64,000 nt of DNA from Lithobates sylvaticus (Eukaryota; Chordata; Amphibia; Anura; Ranidae). This document shows, piece after piece, positions 45,838 to 56,985 of this stretch (within the stretch, counting starts at the first letter, position 1; each line of letters begins with the position of its first letter). The translations under genes and the position numbers were made by a program. The notes below the pieces were generated by a model. It had not been told where the DNA came from. It saw nothing but the letters and a program-made list of their open reading frames with translations, and made no database searches. Location of the stretch: contig CM053028.1 in assembly GCA_028564925.1 (NCBI GenBank), positions 628,735,064 through 628,799,063 of the forward strand, given 5' to 3'.

Positions 45838-46756
45838 ATGAGGAGCAAGGAGAGGTATGCTTTGTTCTTTGGTGTGGGTCTTTAAGGTACGCTTGCCAAC
45901 GAGCTGCATGGCAGGTCAACATATGTCTGGTCATGCTTGTGGTGCCCAAGCGGCTGATGTTTTGGCCACACGAGATACGCTTGAGACATATGTTGCAAAT
46001 AGCAGCGGTGCAATCTGATGCACTCGTCTCAAAAAGGCCCACACCAAAGAACTTTTGTAATAACGCACAGAGGCAGCGCCCTGCACAGGCGGAGCTCTGC
46101 AGTGTGATTCAGTTGGTGTGCTGCCCTCAAGCTGGCCCCCGGAGCGCATCCTGCCTTGTTGGAGATGTGCCGCCTCCTCCTCTCTCCATTCAGGCACCCA
46201 CGTGGAGTCTGTGACCTCATCATCCCCTCCCTCTTTACCACTGGAGCAAACCTGGCAGTATGCTGCAGCTGGTGGAACATGACTGCCAGATTGCTGTCCT
46301 TGAGCATTCCCTCTCTCTGCGCTCACGCTACTGCATTCCTCTAGCTGGGTATCATCATCAGAGCCTTCAAATCGCTGGGCATCCTCCTGGAGCATGTACC
46401 CAACACTGTGCTCAAACCGTTTCGGGGGACTCCTCAGGAGGACATGGTGGGTCTAGGGAAGGGGTGACTGATGCCATTGAGTACGCATTGGCAGCTGCTC
46501 TGCCAGTATCCTGAGCCTGAGTGAGAGAGGATGAGGAGGATGAGGAGGGCTTGGTCATCCACTCTACCAAGCCTTCGGCATGATGCGGCTCAACATGTCC
46601 AGCTGCCGAAAATAAGGACAAGCGTGTCCCATGGCCACATGCCGATGACGATGCACCGCGTCCACGACCAGCACTGTTGTCTCTAGACAAAGAGCCTGCT
46701 TGCCCTCTTTTCTTGGCTCGTGACTGTCTGCCTCTCCTTGTTGGCCTTCCAGACAT
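45838..46756 (-). pseudogene. hAT transposase N-terminal part (copy D)
   Basis: Starts MSGRPTRRGRQSRAKKRGQA at 46756, with the linker EGLVEWMTKPSSS and SDDDTQLEECSSVSAERG. The BED finger follows: CNICLKRISCGQNISRLGTT, RHMLTCHAARWQ. It ends after the finger at TSPCSS. Frame changes occur near 46385-46420 and before the finger near 46040. Nine bases before the ATG the minus strand has CCCATCTCCCTGCAG, a good 3' splice site. Confidence 0.85.
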
Positions 46757-46799
46757 TGTATTGGCCTGCAGGGAGATGGGAAAAACAGCTATTGGGTAG

Positions 46800-47755
46800 T
46801 GTATATTGTGCTGGAGCCACACAACACACACTAACTCCTGCAGATGGCTGAATTAGATGACACCAGGGCAGATACAGGTGCAGGTTGTATACTGTGCTGT
46901 GCTAGACTCACACAACACACACACTATAACTCCTGCAGATGACTGGAATAGATGACAACAGGGCAGAAAGGCAGATACAGGTGCAGGTTGTATACTGTGC
47001 TGTGCTAGACTCACACAACACACACACACTAACTCCTGCAGATGGCTGGATTAGATGACACCAGGGCAGAAGGGCAGATATAGGTGCAGGTTGTATACTG
47101 CACTGTGCTAGACTCACACAACACACACACTAACTCCTGCAGATGGCTGGGCTAGATGACACCAGGGCAGATACAGGTGCAGGTTGTATACTGTGCTAGA
47201 CTCACACAACACACACAATAGCTCCTGCAGATGGCTGGATTAGATGACACCAGGGCAGAAGGGCAGATACAGGTGCAGGTTCTATACTGTGCTGTGCTAG
47301 ACTCACACAACACACACACTAACTCTTGCAGATGGCTGGATTAGATTACACAAGGGCAGATATAGGTGCAGGTTGTATACTGTGCTGTGCTAGACTCACA
47401 CAACAGACACACTAACTCCTGCAGATGGCTGGATTAGATGACACCAGGGCAGAAGGGAAGATACAGGTTGTATACTGTGCTGTGCTAGACTCACACAGCA
47501 ACACACACACACTAACTCCTGCAGATGGCTGGATTAGATGACACCAGGGCAGAAGGGTAGATACAGGTACAGGTTGTATACTGTGCTGTGCTAGACTCAC
47601 ACAACACACACACACTAACTCCTGCAGATGGCTGGATTAATGGAGAACTGCACAAAATGGTAGAGACAGGTGCAGGTTTATACTGTGCTGGACTCCCACA
47701 GCACACACACTAACTCCTGCACATGGCTGGATTTGTAGAGAACAGCACTTTTCCC
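46800..47755 (-). repeat. 5' array of copy D, about 98-bp monomer, ten copies
   Basis: The direct repeats carry CTCCTGCAGATGGCTGGATT, GACACCAGGGCAGA and TGCTGTGCTAGACTCACACA (plus-strand reading). The monomer starts at about 46833, 46930, 47034, 47126, 47221, 47321, 47416, 47516, 47619 and 47716. The sequence is unrelated to the 64-bp array of copy B, although it occupies the same place upstream of the transposase ATG. On the minus strand each monomer ends in a pyrimidine-rich stretch and CTGCAG|G. Confidence 0.92.
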
Positions 47756-48289
47756 ACACGCAAATGCCTGAGAAGAACACACTATCACTGCCTATTATTC
47801 CTCTTTCCCTGCACTTTCAAGACATGCAAATGCCTGAGAAGAACACACTATCCCTGCCTATTATTCCTCTTTCCCTGCATTTTCCCCACACGGAAATGAA
47901 TGGAAAATAGTTCACACTGTCCCTGCCTATCAATCCTCTTTCCCTGAACGCCGGAACACACTATACAAGGCCGCCGGCGCGGCATCCTTATATAGTGTGG
48001 GGCGTGTACTAAACCCCCTGAGCTATAATTGGCCACAGGCATCCTGCCTGTGGCCAATTATTGCTCTCCTCGCTGCTGGCGCTATGATTGGCCAAGCATG
48101 TAGTGTCACAGTGCATGCTTGGCCAATCATCAGCCAGCAATGCACTGCGACTGGCGCAGTGCATTGTGGGCCGTTCACATCACACAAATTTGATGTGAAC
48201 GGCCCGCAGAGTTCTGGACTCGATGAGTGGACAAACAGCCGATGTCCGATTCGAACATGCGTTTGAATCAAACACCGGGCCCATCCCTA
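47756..48289 (-). other. 5' end region of copy D with hairpin chain
   Basis: Perfect hairpins: 48025-48041 with 48045-48061 (17 bp); 48085-48100 with 48114-48129 (16 bp); 48138-48149 with 48155-48166 (12 bp); 48168-48182 with 48191-48205 (15 bp). Two or more diverged 'gcctgagaagaacacactatc' repeats lie at 47766-47960. Confidence 0.88.
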
Positions 48290-49905
48290 CAGCGCAAGCA
48301 CCGCATGGCATCTTTTTGCATGCATACTTGCGTAGTCCCTTGAACGCCTACAGAGCACTGCTGGTTTAGAGGACAAAGCACAGGAATAGGCCATGGAGGA
48401 AGAAGAAGAGGAGGGGTGGAGGAGAGAGGTGTGTCAGAATCACCAGTAGTAGCATTTTGGAGGCGTGGTGGTGTAACAACCTCCAACTCTACTGCACCTT
48501 GTCCTGCATCCTTCCCAGCTGCCAGAAGAGTCACCCAATGCGCCGTGAAAGATAGGTAACGTCCCCGTCCATGAATGCTGGACCATGAGTCAGCGGTAAT
48601 ATGCACCTTACCGCTGACCACCCTGTCCAGCGAGGCATGGACATTGCCTTCCACATGCCGGTAGAGAGCCGGAATCACCTTCCGTGAGAAAAAGTAGCGT
48701 TTGGGAACCTGCCACTGAGGAACCGCACATTCCACAAACTCACAGAAAGGGGGCAGAGTCTACCAACTGAAAAGGCAGCAGTTGAAGTGCTAGCAATTTA
48801 GCCAAGCTAGCATTCAACTGCTGGGCATGTGGATGGCTGGGAGTGAACTTCTTTTGACGGTGCAGCAGCTTGGGCAGGAAAATTTGTCTGGTACAATCTA
48901 ACGTTGGTGTACCAATAGCAGATTGCTTGCAAATACTTGGCTGTGATACACCTAATTCTACACCTTCATTCCTCTCAGTGCAGGTTTCAGAGAGGACTGA
49001 AGGTATAGTGGGGTTGGAGATCCCAGGTGATGAGGAGCAAGGAGAGGTCCGCTTTGTTCTTTGGTGTGGGTCTTTTAGGTACGCTTGCCAACGAACTGCA
49101 TGGCAGGTCGACATATGTCTGGTCAAGCATGTGGTGCCCAAGCGGCTGATGTTTTGGCTACGCGAGATACGCTTGACACATATGTTGCAAATAGCAGCGG
49201 TGCGATCTGATGCACTCGTCTCAAAAAGGCCCACACCAAAGAACTTTTGGAATAACGTGCAGAGGCAGCGCCCTGCACATGCGCAGCTGTGCTTTGTGAT
49301 GCAGTTGTGGTGCTGCCATTAAGCTGGCCCCTGGAGGGCATCCTGCCTCATTGGAGATGTGCCTCCTCCTCCTCCTCTCTCCTATCAGGCACCCACGTGG
49401 AGTCAGTGACCTCATCATCCCCTCCCTCCTTATCACTGGAGCAAACCTGGCAGTATGCTGCAGCTGGGGGAACATGACTGCCAGATTGCTGTCCTTCTTG
49501 GGCATCCCCTCTCTCTGGGCTCACGTTACTGCCTTTCTCTAGCTGGGTATCATCATCAGAGCGTTCAAAACGCTGGGCATCCTCATGGAGCATGTACCCA
49601 ACATTGTGCTCAAACAGTTCGGGGGACTCCTCAGGAGAACATGGAGGGGTAAGGGAAGGAGTGACTGATGCCATTGAGCCTAGGGAAGAGGCCACGTTGG
49701 CAGCTGCTTTGCTAGTACCCTGAGCCTGGGTGAGAGAGGATGAGGACGCCTTGGTCATCCACTCTACCAAGTCTTCTGCATGTTGTGGCTCAACATGGCC
49801 AGCTGCCGAAAAAAAGGAAGAGTGTGTCCCATGGCCACGTGCTGATGAGGATGCCCTGTGTCCACAACCAGCACTGTTGCTTCTAGACACAGAGCCTGCT
49901 TGCCC
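48290..49905 (-). pseudogene. hAT transposase (copy E), N-terminal half, interrupted
   Basis: Minus-strand remains of the same family. From 49905: EGKQALCLEA, the EDLVEWMTKASSS linker, the BED finger (CNICVKRISRSQNISRLGTT, RHMSTCHAVRWQ), LLALQLLPFQLVDSAPF, VPKRYFFSRKVIPALYRHVE and HITADSWSS. It ends QKDAMRCLRC at 48290, where copy D is inserted. The 5' side is cut by a LINE tail at 49906. Several frame changes are present, and it is more diverged from copies A and B than they are from each other. The catalytic remainder is not found in the window. Confidence 0.85.
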
Positions 49906-50544
49906 TCTTTTTTTATTTCAAAGTATTTTATTATATTTGTCAAAATAATATAACGGTAAATGACAAGGTACATACACATAGTAAACGTAAGCATCTGCAA
50001 CAACGGGTAATACAAGACCATTAGGTATGACATGCAAGTGAACTGGTATAGGTTACAGGAAGGCTAGATGGGACCCAATGGTGCAACTTAGGAGGTGTGG
50101 GAGGAGAAGGTCTATTCAGCGATGTAACGATCAAGGGTTCCCCACTACCAGGCACCCTGATCGGGAGCTGACTGTGCCCTATAGGGGAAATTCTCATCGT
50201 CCAACCATCCATCTATGTGATTGTCCGGCTACAATCATGACCTACTCCGCAAGGTTAACAGTAGTCGAGAAGGCTCCCAAAAGTATCGACCTGTCATTTA
50301 ATTGACAAACTCCAATAAGTAAGGTGAATATAGAGCAGAAGTTGGAAAAGTGAGAACTAGAGGGGGGGGGGGGGGAAGGGGGGTAAAGAAAAGTTGGAGG
50401 GAGAGAGGGGAGAATAGGCAGGGTATTCGGAGCAACAACTATAGGACTTAGTTTAGGAAATTATGGAGTTAGTGATCCAAGGAGCACCAATGTAAATGGC
50501 CCAGGGTTCCCAGTTGGATTCAAATTTACAGACCGTGTCAGAGA
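49906..50544 (-). mobile_element. LINE 3' tail (minus strand)
   Basis: On the minus strand 50544-50453 encodes an ORF2 C-terminus, CKFESNWEPWAIYIGAPWIT, matching the NLIWEPWAKYIGLP end of the LINE at 42.8 kb. A 3' UTR follows, ending in the T run at 49906 (poly-A on the minus strand). It is inserted into hAT copy E. The G run at 50365-50376 is simple sequence. Confidence 0.8.
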
Positions 50545-50874
50545 TAGGGATGGGCCCGGTGTTCGATTCAAACCCACGTTCGAATCGAGCACCGGGCGTT
50601 CGCCCGCTCGGCGAGCCCAGAACTATTTGGGCCGTTCGCATCACATTTGTGTGATGCGAGCGGCCCGCAATGCATTGCGCCAGTCGCAGTGCATTGCTGG
50701 CTGATGATTGGCCAAGCATGCACTGTGACCCTGCATGCTTGGCCAATCACAGCGCCGGCAGCGAGGAGAGCAATAATTGGCTACAGGCAGGACGCCCCAC
50801 TCTATAAAAGGACGCCGCGTCGGCGGCCTAGTGCACTCTGTTCCGGCTGTAATTGGGTTAGGAAGACTGATGAT
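50545..50874 (+). mobile_element. hAT 5' end fragment (copy F)
   Basis: Starts TAGGGATGGGCCCGGTGTTC, with the same hairpin chain as copies B and D and a perfect TATA box CTATAAAAGG at 50802-50811. It stops at 50874, where another element end begins. The right half of the last hairpin is deleted. Confidence 0.85.
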
Positions 50875-52217
50875 TAGGGATGAGCCGAACACCCCCCCCC
50901 CATTCGGCTCGCACCAGAACCCGCGAACGGACCTAAAGTCCGTGCGAGCATTAGAACCCTATTAGTTATAATGGATGCGAACGTTCAAAGTCAAAAGTGC
51001 TAATTTTAAAGGCTAATATGCATGTTAATGTCATAAAAAGTGTTTGAGGACCTGGGTCCTGCCCCAGGGGACATGTATCAATGCAATTTTTATTTATTTT
51101 TTTTAAAACTGACATTTTTTTCAGGAGCAGTGATTTTGATAATGCTTAAATTGAAACAATAAAAGTGTAATATTCCTTTAAATTTCGTACCTGGGGGGTG
51201 TCTATAGTATGCCTGTGAAGGGGCGCATGTTTCCTGTGCTTAGAACTGTCCCTGCAAAAAAGTGTATTTTTGCAGGAAAAAAAGCTATTTAAAATCACTT
51301 GCGGCTAATGTATTGACGGCTCCCGAGAACAGTCATTCATTGAAAGCCATTCATAAAAAAAAAAGTCATTGATAAAAAAAAATAAAAAACAATTAAAAAA
51401 AAAAGTGTGGGGGTCCCCTCAAAATCCATACCAGACCCTTATCCGAGCACACAACCTGGCAGGCTGCAGGAAAAGAGGTGGGGACGAGAGCGGCCTCCCC
51501 TCCCTCCTGAACCGTACCAGGCCACATGCCCTCAACATTGGGAGGATGCTTTGGGGGTCTAAGACAACCAAAGCACCTTGTCCCCATGTTGATGAGGACA
51601 AGGGCCTCTTCCCCGCAACCCTGGCCATTGGTTGTGGGGGTCTGCGGGCGGGGGGCTTATCGAATCTGGAAGCCCCCTTTAACAAGGGGACCCCCAGATC
51701 CCGGCCCCCCCTGTGTGAAATGGTAAGGGTACCATTTCACCAAAAAAGTGTCAAAAATTGTAAAAATGACAGGAGACGGTCTTTGACAATTCCTTTATTA
51801 AAATCTTCTTTCTTCTTTCTTCTGGTCTTCCTTTCTTCATCCTTCGGTTTCTTCATCTTCTTCTTCCATCTTCTTCTTGCGCTGGTCTTCTCGTCCGGCA
51901 TCTTCTTCCATGGAGTCGGCGTCTGTTCTTCTGTCGGGCCGCTCCTCGCAATGGGAGGCTCCCGCTGTGTGAGGCTTTGCTCCGTCTGACAGGTCTTTTA
52001 TAACAGAGGGCACCTGGTGACCCCGCCCTCCTCTGACGTCATGGGGAAAGCCATAGGGAATTCCCCATGACGTCCCCGTGCGTCAGAGGGGGCGGGGTCA
52101 CCAGGTGCCCTCCATTATAAAAGACCTGCCAGACACAGCGAAGCCTCACACAGCGGGAGCCTCCCATTGCGCGGAGCGGCCCAGAAGAGACGCCAACGCC
52201 ATGGAAGAAGATGCCGG
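50875..52217 (-). mobile_element. hAT 3' end in reverse, with foldback interior
   Basis: The left end TAGGGATGAGCCGAACACCC is the 3' terminus of the hAT family in reverse, and homology to the 3' subterminal region runs to about 51340. Beyond it is different DNA: GGGGTCCCC blocks, an imperfect mirror-like AACAAGGGGACCCCC, and CTTCTT-rich sequence leading to a large foldback at 51893. It may be a non-autonomous relative. The far terminus is not identified. Confidence 0.55.
51893..52217. repeat. Foldback: two arms of about 155 bp
   Basis: The left arm 51893-52047 and right arm 52062-52217 are reverse complements with scattered mismatches. They share CACCTGGTGACCCCGCCC, GTCTTTTATAA, GAGGCTCCCGCTGTGTGAGG and GGCATCTTCTTCCATGG. 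The central spacer is about 14 bases. A transcript would form a long hairpin. Confidence 0.9.
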
Positions 52218-52799
52218 ACAGAGGAATAGGATGGAGGTGATGGGACTAGGGGAGAGTTTGGGATGGAGGAGATGGGGCTGCAGTAGGAAAAGGATGTGGG
52301 ATGGAAGAGATGGGACTGGAGGAGGAGGATGTGGGATGGAGGAGATTGGATTGCAGGAGGATGAGAAGGACATAGGATGGAGAAGGAGGAGGACATGGGA
52401 TGAGCCTTTGTGGGATGGCCAGTGGGCAGATTTGGTAGGACAACCAGAGAGCGGGCACTGGGTAATGTTGGTGGTCAGGCCTGGGGGGGGGGGGGGGGCA
52501 ACATATTCCTCCCACTGACACCAATGATGTGACACTATTCCTCCCACTAACACCATTATTGTATTCATGGAACCAATGACAGAGCACTATTATTTTCCAA
52601 TGGCACCAATGATGGGACATTACCATTTACAGTGATCCCCAATAATAGGGCACTATTCCTCCCACTTATACCAATAGTGGGGTGCTGTTCCTCCCAATGA
52701 CACCACACATATAGTGTAGGCTGAAGTCAATGATGGTACGCTATTCTTCCACGAACACCAAGAATGCACGGTTTACTCCAACCATGAAGTCTTAAGAAA

Positions 52800-52830
<31 letters not shown>

Positions 52831-52857
52831 TTATATTTTTTATATATATATATATGA

Positions 52858-52894
<37 letters not shown>

Positions 52895-53215
52895 TTTTTC
52901 TGAGTGGGCAATTTAGCTGTGTAGTAAAATGTGACAATAAACTTACTCAGATTATTTGAAAGACAATATATTTATCATGGTGAAATAATGATACATAACC
53001 ACCAGAATAAACTACTTACTAGTCTGCTGTGTGCAGTGACTAGTACAAACTTACAGTTGTCATAATGAGCAAAGAATGATAAATAGTACATGAAATATGA
53101 CATGTTCTCATCAGCTGACACCTTTGTATCTCTAATACTCTCTCACATCACATGACACAAGGATCTCATGTCACCGGCTGATGTTTTTGTTCCAGAGATG
53201 AGCAAAATTCTGTAT
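52218..53215. other. Low-complexity and minisatellite region before H1
   Basis: There is a GGA/GAT-rich stretch (52230-52410). A minisatellite with CTATTCCTCCCACTGACACC-like units follows, about 35-45 bp each (52500-52760). TA repeats lie at 52808-52890. No gene is seen. Sequence 52900-53215 is unique-looking, AT-rich spacer. Confidence 0.75.
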
Positions 53216-53509
53216 TAGAGGGAAATGTTTCCTGGTCTTCACTCTTCACTCATCAATGAGAAGATGATTGTAGTGGGAGATGTGAGAAGATTGTTTTCTG
53301 ATGAGAATGTGTGTAGAAAAGCAGGTAGAAGGAAGAATGGGAAACACACTCAGGAGGATGGATGTGTTTGCAGCCTCTGTGTTCAGCCTCCTGAGCAGAT
53401 CATGAGAGCGGTAAGTGACAGATCGGTAGGTGACAGTCCAGTGAGCAGATCGGGTACCCGATGAAGATTGGACATCCTTCCATTTCATATTTAAATCGTT
53501 TTTCTCTCT

Positions 53510-53704
53510 GCCAGGGAAACACAACAGGAGAGAGAAGATTCCCCAACACCGGAGTTACAGTCAGTGGGCGTGTCTAGCGTGTAACCAATAGCAGTTCAGA
53601 AGGCAAGTTCTATATCAACCAATAGAAGTGCAGAACGTCTCTATATAAACCAGAGCACCACACAAACACGGTATTGATCTTTTATGAAAAACTCTTTGAG
53701 CATC
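53510..53704 (+). promoter_or_regulatory. H1 promoter (unit II)
   Basis: AAACACA (53517-53523) is the H1-specific box. GTGGGCGTG (53563) is a GC/CACCC-type box. CCAAT boxes lie at 53585-53589 and 53619-53623, and TATATAAA at 53642-53649. The order (H1 box, GC, CCAAT, TATA) is the classical H1 promoter plan. Confidence 0.88.
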
Positions 53705-54373
53705 ATGACGGAGACTGAGAGCGCCCCAGCCGCCGCTCCTCCAGCGGAGCCCGCCGCCAAGAAGAAGGCGACTAAGAAGGCGGCAGCCGGAGGAGCCAAG
53801 AAAGGCAGCAAGAAGCCGTCCGGTCCCAGCGTGTCCGACCTCATCGTCACAGCTGTGGCCGCTTCCAAGGAGCGCAGCGGGGTCTCCCTGGCCGCCCTCA
53901 AGAAGCTCCTGGCCGCCGGAGGATACGATGTGGACAAGAACAACAGCCGCCTCAAGATCGCCATCAGGGCGCTGGTGACTAAGGGGAGCCTCGTCCAGGT
54001 CAAAGGACATGGAGCCTCCGGGTCCTTCAAGATCAACAAGAAGCAGCAAGAGAGCGACAAGGCCAAGAAAGTCACCATCAAGAAGAAGCCATCGGCTGCG
54101 GCCAAGCCCAAGAAACCTGCGGCTGCCAAGAAGCCAGCCAAGTCCCCCAAGAAGAAAGCCCCCAGCAAAGCCGCCAAGAGCCCCAAGAAGGCCGCTAAGA
54201 GCCCCAAGAAACCGGCAAAGGCTGCAGCTGCTCCCGCCAAGAAGGCGACAAAGAGCCCCAAGAAGCCCAAAGCTGCAGCCAAGCCGAAAAAAGCCGCCAA
54301 GAGTCCGGCTAAGAAGGCGGCTAAACCCAAGACAGCAGCCAAGCCCAAGAAGGCCGCTCCGAAGAAGAAATAA
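53705..54373 (+). CDS. H1: Linker histone H1, replication-dependent
   Basis: 222 residues. The N-tail is [20 protein letters not shown]. The winged-helix globular domain spans about 40-112 ([54 protein letters not shown]). The long Lys/Ala/Pro C-tail has four SPKK motifs and one SPAKK, the cyclin-kinase and DNA-binding repeats of somatic H1. It binds linker DNA at the nucleosome entry/exit. I chose the ATG at 53705 rather than the in-frame ATG at 53684, because MTETES is the normal H1 start and gives a 55-base TATA-to-ATG distance. It is convergent with H3. No H1 of unit I is in the window. Confidence 0.97.
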   Translation: MTETESAPAAAPPAEPAAKKKATKKAAAGGAKKGSKKPSGPSVSDLIVTAVAASKERSGVSLAALKKLLAAGGYDVDKNNSRLKIAIRALVTKGSLVQVKGHGASGSFKINKKQQESDKAKKVTIKKKPSAAAKPKKPAAAKKPAKSPKKKAPSKAAKSPKKAAKSPKKPAKAAAAPAKKATKSPKKPKAAAKPKKAAKSPAKKAAKPKTAAKPKKAAPKKK

Positions 54374-54416
54374 AGGCAGCAGTAGCCGGATATCTCCTTC
54401 ATCTCCACCCCACAAA

Positions 54417-54432
54417 GGCTCTTCTCAGAGCC
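54417..54432 (+). terminator. H1 histone stem-loop
   Basis: GGCTCTTCTCAGAGCC, followed by ACCCACC. The downstream element is weak (AACAGAGCC near 54447) compared with CAAAGAGC in the core histone genes. Confidence 0.95.
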
Positions 54433-54459
54433 ACCCACCTCCTCCTAACAGAGCCACAC

Positions 54460-55470
54460 ACACACCTACCTACACCCACTTCGCTTATGGCACACAGTGC
54501 TCCGCATGTCATCTCTAATAGAGGAGACACAAATCACATATGAGCGCGGATTAATATTTCATTTTATAATGCGGCCGTTATGAACGTTATAAGGAGAATC
54601 ATTCTAATGATCGGGAGACACATCATCCTCCGCTCATGTTAGGATGATCGGCAACAAGACTCCTGTGTTATGAGGAGAATGGAGTCTTTTCTAAACACAA
54701 GTTACAGATTCATCATATGTACATAAAAATAAACCTTAACATCCCGATGTGACTTTTGGAGGGAACATTTGTTTTTCCGGCTCGGTATCTAATCGTATAT
54801 TCCTCTAAAGGCTCTTATTGGCTGTCAGATAAAGCGGGCTAATTTGGATTGGTTGTAGCCGGACATTTATAAATTGTCCGCCAACATAACATATTTGCAG
54901 CAAGTGCAACAGTAGATCCCTCAGATGGGCGATAATGAATGAATAATGTGCTTCCAGATTATTATTGTTTTTCCTCTCCATTCCTCCCTGTAATGTGTGC
55001 CGCCCCTGCAGAGATGTCTGATCTCCGATGATGAGGGTTGTAGTATGGGAGGAGGTAGTAGAGGACATCCCTGACATCTCCATGTGGGCTGTGTAAGGTT
55101 TCCCCCCTCCCATAATATGCTGTAATCTGATCTATCTTCAGATCTCTAATGACTTGACAAACATTCTCTTGTTGTCTGGAATAAGAAATTGTCGGGTTTC
55201 TAGAAAATACAATGATGTGTCTTGTGTGAGAGAATGTGAGGAGTCCAAATAGACAGATTGTAAAATGTGTTTACAGGAACGTTTGTTTTACTCGGCTCTA
55301 TAATGTTCCATTGTATTGAGTCATAGAAGAAAGATGTGATTTGTTACTCTGGGATTGTATTAGAAATGAAGTTACAGATGAACGTTGCTTACAGACTGAG
55401 CTTCCGAGTGCAGAAGAATGAAGACATGTGGTGGGAAGTATTTGTATGATGAAGTAGTGATGAGATCGTA
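54460..55470. other. H1-H3 intergenic spacer (convergent genes)
   Basis: No coding sequence supported. A small promoter-like patch is at 54808-54900. The rest is AT-rich spacer. Confidence 0.7.
54808..54900 (+). promoter_or_regulatory. Orphan ATTGG/TATA patch
   Basis: AGGCTCTTATTGGCTGTC and GGATTGGTTG (inverted CCAAT boxes) precede CATTTATAAATTG (54867), with no histone gene following. It could be a relic promoter or chance. Confidence 0.3.
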
Positions 55471-55472
55471 TG

Positions 55473-55513
55473 GAGCTCTTTGTGAGGAGGATGTGGTGGC
55501 TCTGAGAAGAGCC
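55473..55513 (-). terminator. H3 histone stem-loop and downstream element
   Basis: On the minus strand GGCTCTTCTCAGAGCC (55498-55513) is the perfect stem-loop. CAAAGAGCTC (55473-55482) is the U7-pairing element. Confidence 0.96.
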
Positions 55514-55560
55514 TTTGTGTTGTGTGGGGGGTGATGAGGAGGACGTTGGTCGAGGTTGTA

Positions 55561-56105
<545 letters not shown>

Positions 56106-56943
56106 TAAAAAAAGCGGCATTTTTAAAATGCCCGCCAAGATCTGCCCGTTCTCTGTGTTAGTAGAGTTACCTTCTTTGTGTGGGATGGGGGAGGGGAGTT
56201 CCTCCACATCATACAATGTGTAAGAATTAGGAGCTCTGACATTGGACTGCTTGTCTCCATAACACAGAAAATCCTCCTCCGATCTCACTGATCGGATTAT
56301 TCCGTTCTTCAGCGAATGACACGTAGAAAGGTGACTTAGTACAGAATTGTACTGGATGGAACCGGCTGTACAACATGGAGGGACAGATCGCTGAGCAGAC
56401 AATGAATCGTGTCCCCCCAGCATTGTCCTCCCTGCTCCGGACACATCTGGGATCGGTCGGTGTTCTCATTGGTTTCTATCAGATCCATGTAGATACAATT
56501 CAACTAAACTGCTCCAATGTATTCTCTATGGAAGAGCAACACTGACACCTACTGGTGACAAGAGAAATGACTTCTGTGCGGGGATCTAGGAAGCGCTACA
56601 ATAAGATTTCATTGTTTTCTTTCCGAATCCCATTTATAAGACAAATAGGTGATTACAACGTGATCTTTGGGAACAGAATTAGAACTCATACCCGGGAATT
56701 TGAGGGCATTAACACAGGGCGACATCTAGATTGCATGATCAATCTGATGAATTTGCATTAAGGTTTTGTCAGAAAATTCACTAAACATATATTTCTCATG
56801 ATATCTTCGTCATATTAACTTTACACTGAAATTACAGCTCTGATATGGTGTATGTGAGTGGCTTCTACAAGAGCCTTTGTGTCCTGTTGGGATGGTGGGG
56901 GGTGTAGGAGATTTACTTGAATACTAATTATTATTATCATACA

Positions 56944-56985
<42 letters not shown>

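Larger units (their letters stand above)
45838..48289 (-). mobile_element. hAT copy D, 5' part only (minus strand)
   Basis: The 5' terminus is at 48289 (minus TAGGGATGGGCCCGGTGTTT). A hairpin chain, a TATA-type promoter (TATATAAG, 47987-47994), a 5' array of about ten monomers and the first part of a transposase gene follow; the element stops at 45838. It is inserted into another copy of the same family (E). Bases 48290-48297 (CAGCGCAA) are one side of the expected 8-bp duplication. Confidence 0.85.

Noticed and set aside
52078-52518. 146-codon frame with Gly/Trp/Arg bias
   Set aside because: It runs through the foldback arm and a GGA-rich low-complexity stretch. No family resemblance.
53684-53704. 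Upstream in-frame ATG for H1 (MKNSLSI)
   Set aside because: It is too close to the TATA box and not an H1 N-terminus. MTETES fits the family.
53615-54438. Long antisense frames over H1 (Leu/Gly/Ala-rich) and antisense or shifted frames over H2A, H2B, H3 and H4
   Set aside because: GC-rich, Lys/Ala-biased codons leave the other frames open. No independent start signals or domains.
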